From contig JANQOD010000106.1 of assembly GCA_028289745.1 (NCBI GenBank), forward strand, positions 1 to 7,697: DNA of 7,697 bases, given 5' to 3'. Source of the DNA: Allomuricauda sp. (GTDB lineage: Bacteria; Bacteroidota; Bacteroidia; Flavobacteriales; Flavobacteriaceae). Below the pieces are notes generated by a model that was not told the DNA's origin, made no database searches, and saw only the letters and a program-made list of their open reading frames with translations. Position numbers and translations under genes: made by a program. Below are positions 1-5,016 of the stretch, one piece after another (position 1 is the first letter of the stretch; each line of letters starts with the position of its first letter).

Positions 1-762
1 ACTCGTTTCGGTATCTGTAGCGACCAATTTGCCATCGTAATCCACGACCCGAATATCCTTCCAAACATGAACGCCCAATTTTTCAAGAAAATCCTCTGCT
101 TTTTTTGAGGCTATCTCACTCATGGCGGGTAAAATTCTATCCCCTCCCTGTACAAGGTTTATCTGTGCTCTTCGGGTATCAAGGTCGGGATAATCTTTTG
201 GTAAAATTCCCTTTTTTATTTCGGCCAACGCACCTGCCAATTCAACACCCGTGGGCCCCCCACCAACAATCACAAAGTTCATCAGGGCCTCTCGCTCATG
301 GTAATCGTCGGTCAGTAGTGCCTGCTCAAAATTTTCCAGGATCAGGCTACGAAGGTTCAATGACTGCGGAATGGTCTTCATTGCCATACTGTTCTGCTGT
401 AAAGCCTTGTTACCGAAAAAATTGGTCTCTGAGCCTACCGCGATGACCAGATAATCATATTTCAGTTCACCTATATTGGTCATCACCAAGCGTTTTTCGG
501 TGTCGATTTCATTTACTTCTGCCAATCTAAAGAAAAAGTTATCGTAGCCCTGAAGCACTTTTCGAATGGGGTAGGCGATGGAATCAGGTTCAAGACCACC
601 CGTAGATACTTGATACAACAGGGGTTGAAAGGTGTGGTAATTGTGCTTGTCCATCAACACTACTTGAACCTCTTGCCCGGCCAGCTTTTTGGCCAAAGAA
701 ATACCGCCAAAACCACCGCCGATGACAACAATTCTGGGATAACTTGATTGCGGAATGTTCAT
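1..762 (-). CDS. ndh: Type II NADH:quinone oxidoreductase (NDH-2), N-terminal part, C-terminus cut by window edge
   Basis: This is a single-subunit, membrane-associated FAD enzyme that oxidises NADH and reduces quinone without pumping protons. The visible 254 codons begin at ATG 762 and stay open to base 1. An N-terminal FAD-binding Rossmann motif IGGGFGG lies at residues 14-20, with the acidic end of strand 2 at D38. The NDH-2 hallmark HNYHTFQPLLYQV follows at 40-52. The FAD-contacting segment YDYLVIAVGS is near residues 100-110; the usual ATGS reads AVGS here. The NAD(P)H-binding motif VGGGPTGVE is at 166-174. The family is usually about 420-450 residues, so roughly 40% is missing, including the C-terminal membrane anchor. 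It is transcribed divergently from the sigma-factor gene; a TACATTTG element sits just upstream. The family call is firm, but whether the gene is intact cannot be judged from this window. Confidence 0.95.
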   Translation of the reverse strand, partial: MNIPQSSYPRIVVIGGGFGGISLAKKLAGQEVQVVLMDKHNYHTFQPLLYQVSTGGLEPDSIAYPIRKVLQGYDNFFFRLAEVNEIDTEKRLVMTNIGELKYDYLVIAVGSETNFFGNKALQQNSMAMKTIPQSLNLRSLILENFEQALLTDDYHEREALMNFVIVGGGPTGVELAGALAEIKKGILPKDYPDLDTRRAQINLVQGGDRILPAMSEIASKKAEDFLEKLGVHVWKDIRVVDYDGKLVATDTETS

Positions 763-778
763 AGAGAAAATTAAAGTG

Positions 779-786
779 CAAATGTA
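779..786 (-). promoter_or_regulatory. Candidate -7 promoter element for NDH-2
   Basis: Read on the minus strand this is TACATTTG, an exact match to the Bacteroidota -7 consensus TAnnTTTG, ending 16 nt before the NDH-2 ATG. It would give a leader of only about 10 nt. No TTG is visible at the expected -33 spacing, so the call rests on one element. Confidence 0.4.
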
Positions 787-806
787 CACATTAGCTTTCA
801 CCGGCA

Positions 807-953
807 CTAAGGTGCACCATCGTTTTTGGTATATTTAATGGGCAATGCCCGAAAAATTGGCCTCGACTGCCATTGATCTATTTTTTTGATCATGGTCACA
901 TCAAAAGGGCAAAACAAGAATTTGATGAACGCAGGTGCACTGATTTCATTCAT
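807..953 (-). CDS. Possible small protein of 48 residues, unrecognised
   Basis: An ATG at 953 opens a frame of 48 codons ending in TAG at 807-809, 44 nt upstream of the NDH-2 start and on the same strand. An in-frame TAG four codons upstream (963-965) makes 953 the only ATG start. An A/G-rich AGAAAAGA stretch precedes it, but there is no clear Shine-Dalgarno. The predicted peptide starts MNEISAPAFIKFLF, has a basic middle (MIKKIDQWQSRP) and ends KNDGAP. It has no signal peptide and no convincing membrane helix, and I do not recognise it. It could be a real small protein, a fragment of a decayed gene, or chance. The -7 element at 779-786 suggests NDH-2 has its own promoter, so co-transcription with this frame is not required. 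Confidence 0.25.
   Translation of the reverse strand: MNEISAPAFIKFLFCPFDVTMIKKIDQWQSRPIFRALPIKYTKNDGAP
870..895. repeat. Inverted repeat / hairpin in the intergenic region
   Basis: The arms are CCATTGATC (870-878) and GATCATGG (888-895). They pair over 8 bp with one bulged T and enclose a T-rich 9-nt loop. No T-tract follows the second arm on the plus strand, so it is not a typical intrinsic terminator for rightward transcription. It overlaps the middle of the possible 48-codon ORF. It might be an operator, an RNA structure or chance. Confidence 0.25.
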
Positions 954-1062
954 GAATCTTTTCTAGGTGATAGATCGACAGCCTTATACCATAGAAAATA
1001 GTATGTTGTAACAAAAACAAGACCTTTACTACTAATAACTAAAACAACTACCAACCCGATCA

Positions 1063-1557
1063 GTGACCAAGGAACTGGAACATCGCTTTGTGACCGAACT
1101 TGAGAGCAATCAAAACATTGTTCACAAGGTCTGTAGTCTGTACACCAATGATAGGGATTCGCACAATGACCTTTTTCAAGAAATCACCATTCAATTATGG
1201 AAGGCCTATCCGAAATTTAGGGGCGACTCCAAATTCAGCACCTGGATGTACCGTGTCGCCTTGAACACGGCCATCACACTTTATAGAAAGTCAAAACGAC
1301 GTGTACTGACACAAGACTACGATTCGGTCATCTTTAAAATAAAGGCCAATGAATACGACGATACCGAAGAACGGCAATTGAAGCTCATGTATGACGCCAT
1401 CAAGCAATTGGGCGACATCGACAAGGCCATTGTTTTTCTGTATCTAGAGGATAAAGACTATACCGAAATCTCTGAAACCTTGGGTATCACTGAAGTGAAC
1501 GCACGTGTGAAGATGAACCGAATAAAAAACAAACTGAGAACCATATTAAATCCGTGA
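1063..1557 (+). CDS. ECF-type RNA polymerase sigma factor (sigma-70 family)
   Basis: This is an alternative sigma factor of extracytoplasmic-function architecture: region 2 and region 4 only, 164 residues, a typical length. Region 2 covers about residues 18-80, with the region 2.2 core DLFQEITIQLWKAYPKF (36-52) and the DNA-melting and -10-recognition segment FSTWMYRVALNTAI (58-71). A variable linker follows at 81-104. Region 4 spans 105-160, with a helix-turn-helix around 132-157 (DYTEISETLGIT then VNARVKMNRIKNKL). The start is GTG at 1063: an in-frame TAA at 1036-1038 and no ATG between leave GTG as the best choice, and region 2 needs this N-terminus. The stop is 4 nt before the next ATG, so it is almost certainly co-transcribed with the membrane protein downstream. 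By analogy with other ECF loci, that partner may hold it inactive at the membrane. Its target promoters cannot be read from this window. Confidence 0.95.
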   Translation: MTKELEHRFVTELESNQNIVHKVCSLYTNDRDSHNDLFQEITIQLWKAYPKFRGDSKFSTWMYRVALNTAITLYRKSKRRVLTQDYDSVIFKIKANEYDDTEERQLKLMYDAIKQLGDIDKAIVFLYLEDKDYTEISETLGITEVNARVKMNRIKNKLRTILNP

Positions 1558-1561
1558 CACT

Positions 1562-2203
1562 ATGATGGATGAACTGGAACTTCTGAAAAAAGACTGGCAA
1601 AAAAAGGAAGGCCATCTTCCAAAGTTGACCTATGATGAAATCTATAAAATGCTTCGAAGCAAGTCATCTTCAATCGTGAAATGGATTTTTTACATCAGTA
1701 TTGTCGAATTCATTTTCTGGATAGCCTTGTTCTTCGTTCCCGTTCAAGGGGGTGAACTGGCTTCAGATGGGGCCAAGGTTTATCAAAATATAGAACTTGG
1801 GCTTGAAATCATCAGATATGCCGCCCTGATATATTTTATTTTTAAGTTCTATAAGAACTTTCAAAAAATCACCGTGACAGAATCTGCAAGAACCCTGATG
1901 AAACGTATCATTTCTACTAGAAAGACCGTCATGCAATATGTATGGTTCAATCTCGGGGTGTTTGCCGTGATGATGGTGGTCGTCTTTATCGAATACGTAA
2001 ATTATGACCCCAGGGTCGAATTGAAGACCATGATCGCCGAAGCTGACAACAGTATCTTACTTTGGGTCATGGTTAGTTTCACCCTACTGGTCGCTATTGG
2101 TTTCTTTGCCTTCTTATTGTGGCTCTTTTACCGAATTCTCTATGGAATCCTTTTAAAGCGTCTCAATGAAAATTATAGGGAGCTCAAAAAATTGGAGGTC
2201 TAA
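1562..2203 (+). CDS. Four-helix membrane protein downstream of the ECF sigma gene, candidate anti-sigma factor
   Basis: This 213-residue protein has an N-terminal charged segment of about 37 residues (MMDELELLKKDWQKKEG...), then four hydrophobic helices at about 38-60, 77-98, 124-146 and 165-190, and a basic C-terminal tail (KRLNENYRELKKLEV). I see no zinc-binding HxxxCxxC motif, FecR domain or RskA-like domain, so it is not a recognised anti-sigma class. Gene order (4 nt after the sigma stop, same strand) is the main hint that it regulates the sigma factor, with the charged N-terminus as the likely cytoplasmic docking part; that is inference. Similar proteins seem to follow ECF sigma genes in other Flavobacteriia, as far as I recall. 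The start could be ATG 1562 or the adjacent ATG 1565. The TAA stop overlaps the TAG stop of the convergent acyltransferase gene, leaving no room for a terminator between them. Confidence 0.8.
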   Translation: MMDELELLKKDWQKKEGHLPKLTYDEIYKMLRSKSSSIVKWIFYISIVEFIFWIALFFVPVQGGELASDGAKVYQNIELGLEIIRYAALIYFIFKFYKNFQKITVTESARTLMKRIISTRKTVMQYVWFNLGVFAVMMVVVFIEYVNYDPRVELKTMIAEADNSILLWVMVSFTLLVAIGFFAFLLWLFYRILYGILLKRLNENYRELKKLEV

Positions 2204-3009
2204 TCGCGATGGCTATAACGCCGTTTTTGGTGGTCAGCTTCGTAAGCGGCCAGCTCTTCTTCCGGAATCACATGCAGAAATGATGGGTGCTGTTCAATGG
2301 CATACTCCAATTTTTCGATAATCTCTTCTATAGACTCATTATCATAATCGATCTCGAGTGGCTCTTTGATCTGCATTGACTGTAGAATACCCTTCTTTTT
2401 TATATAGAGCCCTTTTTTGTCAAAAGAACGTCGAAAACCGTCGATTACCACGGGAACCACTATGGGCTTATACCGTTTAATGATGTGGGCGGTACCTTTT
2501 CGTAACGGTTTCCATGGTGTGGTCGTACCCTGCGGAAAAGTAATGACCCAACCATCTTGCAGTGCGGTACCGATATTGGTGATATCGCTCATCTTCACCT
2601 GACGGTTCACATCTTTGCCGTCGGCACGCCATGTTCGCTCAATGCTAATAGAGCCGGCATAGGCCAAGATCTTGGCCAGTACACTTTGTTTCATGGTCTC
2701 TTTGGCCGCAACATAGTAGATGTTCAACTTGGGTTTCCAGAGATAACCTATGTTCTTCAGCGTATCTTCACGACCCGACAAACTGGCATTGAACACATGG
2801 AACATGGCCACTACATCGGCAAAATAGGTTTGATGATTGCTCACGAAAAGCACATTTGTGCCAGGCAAGCCACGAATGACCTCAGAACCCTCGATTTGCA
2901 GTTTGTTGAATTGCTTGTACCGCTGATGGGTCATCAGCCCCATGATACGAATCAACCATTTCTTCAAGAAAAGGATGTGTCCGAAAGGGTTTCTTTTAAA
3001 CAAGGCCAT
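2200..3009 (-). CDS. PlsC-type lysophospholipid acyltransferase family protein with atypical motifs
   Basis: This is a glycerolipid acyltransferase-fold protein of 269 residues, somewhat longer than a typical bacterial PlsC. Enzymes of this family move an acyl chain from acyl-CoA or acyl-ACP to a lysolipid at the inner membrane. All four family blocks can be located. Block I is SNHQTYFADVV (57-67), where H59 and D65 are five residues apart instead of the usual four. Block II is GSISIERTWR (119-128). Block III is TFPQGTTTPW (157-166), where the usual FPEGTR reads FPQGTT. Block IV is IVVPVVIDG (183-191). A basic, partly hydrophobic N-terminus (to about residue 26) could sit on the membrane. ATG 3009 is the first start after the upstream NUDIX gene, 37 nt away on the same strand, so the two are probably one operon. 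The substrate is unknown; phosphatidic acid synthesis or acylation of an amino or sulfonolipid are both possible. I recall similar block I sequences in other Flavobacteriia, so the variant may mark a subfamily. Confidence 0.88.
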   Translation of the reverse strand: MALFKRNPFGHILFLKKWLIRIMGLMTHQRYKQFNKLQIEGSEVIRGLPGTNVLFVSNHQTYFADVVAMFHVFNASLSGREDTLKNIGYLWKPKLNIYYVAAKETMKQSVLAKILAYAGSISIERTWRADGKDVNRQVKMSDITNIGTALQDGWVITFPQGTTTPWKPLRKGTAHIIKRYKPIVVPVVIDGFRRSFDKKGLYIKKKGILQSMQIKEPLEIDYDNESIEEIIEKLEYAIEQHPSFLHVIPEEELAAYEADHQKRRYSHRD

Positions 3010-3046
3010 GCAATGCTGTTAAGAAGGCTAATTTACAAAATCGCAC

Positions 3047-3688
3047 CTAAAGCACTTTCAGCAAAAGTTCCCGAATCTCGCTGAGCATCATTGCCGTGGC
3101 ACCCCAAACGACATAACCATTTAACTTAAAGGCAGGTACGTCGATATTTTGAGCGTAAGAAGTGCTCAAGTTTTGTTGAATTAGATTGGCATCGTTCAGA
3201 TAATCTTCTATGGGCACTTCTACCAGAGCCTCGACTTCATTTTTATCACGTTTAAATGTTTGGGGCTCTTTGCTAAGGCCCAAGAAGGGGGTGACCATGA
3301 AGTTGCTTGGCGGAATATACAATTCGCTCAATTCTCTAATGATCTCTATACGCTCAGGAGGCAGGCCTACCTCTTCATGGGTTTCGCGAAGGGCGGTCTG
3401 CAAAAGGTTCTGATCATGTTTCTCCATTTTTCCCCCTGGAAATCCTATTTGATTTGAGTGAACGCCCGGGTAGGCGTTGCGTAATATCAAAAGTAGGTGG
3501 GTGATTCGTAGCCGATCAGGATAAAACAGGGCAACAACACCCGCTTTTTTAGGCTTTCGATTCTTGAACCCGTTTGATCCCAACAGCTTCTTTCTTACCT
3601 CAGGGGCCATTTTATAGTGTGAATCAGGCCCTGGAAGTGGCATATTTTTTATTTTTACTGCCTGCTGATAAAAATCATCAAAATTCAT
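3047..3688 (-). CDS. NUDIX hydrolase, CoA-pyrophosphatase type
   Basis: This 213-residue protein probably hydrolyses the pyrophosphate bond of CoA or oxidised CoA to 3',5'-ADP and phosphopantetheine, in the cytoplasm. The NudL/Pcd1-type signature is visible: LLLILRNAYPGVHSNQIGF (65-83) leading into FPGG (83-86), then the metal-binding Nudix core RETHEEVGL (101-109). The spacing between GG and RE is one residue longer than in the generic Nudix box, with D92 and Q93 where the generic box has E; E. coli NudL has the same length and a D at this point. The frame stays open upstream to 3895, but that stretch is antisense to the cyclophilin gene. The start MNFDDFYQQAVKIK at ATG 3688 matches the N-terminus I recall for the flavobacterial family. 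Its ATG shares CATG (3686-3689) with the start of the divergent gene. It is followed 37 nt later by the acyltransferase gene. Confidence 0.9.
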   Translation of the reverse strand: MNFDDFYQQAVKIKNMPLPGPDSHYKMAPEVRKKLLGSNGFKNRKPKKAGVVALFYPDRLRITHLLLILRNAYPGVHSNQIGFPGGKMEKHDQNLLQTALRETHEEVGLPPERIEIIRELSELYIPPSNFMVTPFLGLSKEPQTFKRDKNEVEALVEVPIEDYLNDANLIQQNLSTSYAQNIDVPAFKLNGYVVWGATAMMLSEIRELLLKVL

Positions 3689-4403
3689 GTTGAAAAGAAT
3701 CTTGCTTTTTACAAGTATAGCACTATTTTTTTTGGTTTGCTGTAAAGAAAATCCAAAAGGGAACACTTCATCACAACAGCAAACAATCGTAGAAAAAGAT
3801 ACGGCCAAGCCAATAGAAAGTGGTAAGGAAGATATCGAAACCAAAGAGCAAAGATTTGTGCTCACCGAAGAAAATGCCATCGATTTCTTTTTCAATTATG
3901 CCGATACCTTGACGCAAGACAAGGTCAAGTTGACGACTACCATGGGCAGTTTTACCGTGCAACTCTTCGATAACGTGCCTTACCATAAGGCCAATTTCAT
4001 CTATTTGGCAAGAAAGGGATATTTTGACAACACCCAATTTCACCGTATAGTAAAAGATTTTATCATTCAGGGAGGAAATTCAGATGACAAGCTTACCGCG
4101 AACAAACGTCGAGAAATCGGTCGCTACCTGTTGCCCCCAGACAGCAAGAAAGGCTATAAACATCATAGGGGCGTGATTTCAATGCCCAGTAGCGAACGCG
4201 ACAACCCCCATAAATTGGCCTCTCCCTACGAGTTTTTCATTGTGGTGACCAAACCTGGCTCTTATCATTTAGATGGTTCATATACACCTTTCGGTAGGGT
4301 AATTCAGGGGATGAATATAGTTGATACCATCAATAGCGTACCCGTGGGCGATGGAGATTGGCCCTTGCAAAACGTATATATCCTAAAAGCGGAAATCTTA
4401 TAG
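3687..4403 (+). CDS. Lipoprotein cyclophilin-type peptidyl-prolyl cis-trans isomerase
   Basis: This predicted lipoprotein catalyses proline cis/trans isomerisation during folding of envelope proteins. Residues 1-19 form a lipoprotein signal peptide (MLKRILLFTSIALFFLVCC), with lipidation at C19 or C18. A low-complexity linker (about 20-56) follows, then a helix-rich segment, then a cyclophilin domain from about residue 80 to the end. Catalytic-site matches include FHRI (118-121, R120 equivalent to R55 of human CypA) and FIIQGG (125-130). GVISMP is at 162-167, YEFFIVV at 181-187 and LDGSYTPFGRVIQGM at 195-209. Two differences from human CypA are E182 in place of the Q of the QFF motif, and H194 at the Trp-121 position; H is common there in bacterial members. 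The complete signal peptide fixes the start at ATG 3687, directly back-to-back with the NUDIX start. The stop overlaps the convergent TRIC gene by 6 nt. Confidence 0.93.
   Translation: MLKRILLFTSIALFFLVCCKENPKGNTSSQQQTIVEKDTAKPIESGKEDIETKEQRFVLTEENAIDFFFNYADTLTQDKVKLTTTMGSFTVQLFDNVPYHKANFIYLARKGYFDNTQFHRIVKDFIIQGGNSDDKLTANKRREIGRYLLPPDSKKGYKHHRGVISMPSSERDNPHKLASPYEFFIVVTKPGSYHLDGSYTPFGRVIQGMNIVDTINSVPVGDGDWPLQNVYILKAEIL
3712..3719 (-). promoter_or_regulatory. Candidate -7 element for the NUDIX gene inside the cyclophilin signal-peptide sequence
   Basis: Read on the minus strand this is TATACTTG, seven of eight positions of TAnnTTTG, 23 nt before the NUDIX ATG. No TTG occurs at the expected -33 distance; the nearest TTTTG is about 34 nt upstream, which is too far. 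It is listed because the starts overlap and any leftward promoter must lie within the cyclophilin coding sequence. Confidence 0.2.
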
Positions 4404-5015
4404 TTTTTTGTCCCTATAAATATTCGGAAGCCTGATGCCAAACCTTACGGCCAATAAACGGATGCCGATCACCACAATGAAACCGGCCGAATAGGCATAG
4501 GCCTCCGGAATGGGAAAAAGCAACAAGAAAAAGTAGAATGCACCTCCTACAATACAGGCCGTAGCATAGATTTCCTTTCTAAAGATCACCGGAATCTCGT
4601 TACATAGAATATCCCTGATAACCCCTCCGAAACTGGCCGTGATGGTCCCCAATGCGATACAGATAATGGGCAATAACCCGGCCTGGAGTCCTTTTTCGAT
4701 TCCGACCATGGTATAAAGTCCGATACCAATGGTGTCGAACAAGAAAAGTGATTTTCTTAGATATTTCAACTGATTCGCAAAGACGATTGCCAATACCACT
4801 GTTGTCAAGATAGTGATCATATAGGTCAAATCGCGCATCCAGACAACGGGTACGTTGCCGATCAAGAAATCACGCAGCGTACCGCCACCTATGGCCGTCA
4901 CGAAAGCAACAATGACCACCCCAAAAAGATCAAGTCGTTTTTCCATAGCGACCAAAACCCCTGAAATAGCAAAGGCAATGGTGCCCAAAATGTCAATAAT
5001 TTGGTAAAATGCCAT
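4398..5015 (-). CDS. TRIC / UPF0126 family membrane protein (trimeric intracellular cation channel type)
   Basis: This 205-residue integral membrane protein has seven hydrophobic segments and a clear internal duplication. The first half carries DILGTIAFAISG (8-19) and IGGGTLRD (42-49). The second half repeats this as DTIGIGLYTMVG (94-105) and FGGVIRD (129-135), each followed by a similar NxxP segment (NVP at 54-56, EIP at 140-142). This two-repeat pattern is that of UPF0126, whose prokaryotic members have been shown structurally to be homotrimeric TRIC-type cation channels; a transporter role has also been proposed for some relatives such as YicG. Length is normal. The ATG at 5015 is 1 nt after the TAA of the RDD gene, so translation is probably coupled. 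Its TAA overlaps the stop of the convergent cyclophilin gene. The transported ion or solute cannot be told from sequence. Confidence 0.9.
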   Translation of the reverse strand: MAFYQIIDILGTIAFAISGVLVAMEKRLDLFGVVIVAFVTAIGGGTLRDFLIGNVPVVWMRDLTYMITILTTVVLAIVFANQLKYLRKSLFLFDTIGIGLYTMVGIEKGLQAGLLPIICIALGTITASFGGVIRDILCNEIPVIFRKEIYATACIVGGAFYFFLLLFPIPEAYAYSAGFIVVIGIRLLAVRFGIRLPNIYRDKKL

Positions 5016-5016
5016 T

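Larger units (their letters stand above)
763..1062. other. Divergent intergenic region between NDH-2 and the ECF sigma gene
   Basis: These 300 bases separate two divergent genes. They hold a perfect -7-type element for the leftward gene, a possible 48-codon ORF on the minus strand, a bulged hairpin at 870-895, and two GGTGCAC words (811-817, extended to the palindrome GGTGCACC, and 934-940). The last 60 bases before the sigma gene are A-rich on the plus strand, as is common in Bacteroidota leaders. I found no convincing promoter for the sigma gene; the best weak candidate is a TATGTTGT stretch near 1002-1009. No tRNA or other RNA gene is apparent. Confidence 0.7.

Noticed and set aside
105..446. 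A 113-codon plus-strand ORF opposite the NDH-2 gene.
   Set aside because: Antisense to a confidently identified NDH-2 frame and without recognisable motifs.
840..850. GGGCAATGCCC mini-hairpin.
   Set aside because: Only a 4-bp stem with a 3-nt loop and no T-tract; too small to call a terminator.
950..1054. Hydrophobic 34-codon minus-strand frame starting at a TTG (1054), ending with TGA in an ATGA overlap with the 48-codon ORF.
   Set aside because: No ATG, and the hydrophobicity is explained by the A-rich plus-strand leader of the sigma gene read in reverse; the ATGA overlap is likely chance.
2557..3084. A 175-codon plus-strand ORF opposite the acyltransferase gene.
   Set aside because: Composition (His/Gln/Gly-rich, no domain) is that of an antisense shadow; the minus-strand frame carries four acyltransferase blocks.
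3689..3895. Longer N-terminus for the NUDIX protein, open in frame to an ATG at 3895.
   Set aside because: The extra 69 residues are antisense to the cyclophilin signal peptide and linker and look like a Ser/Phe-rich shadow; ATG 3688 gives the family-like N-terminus.
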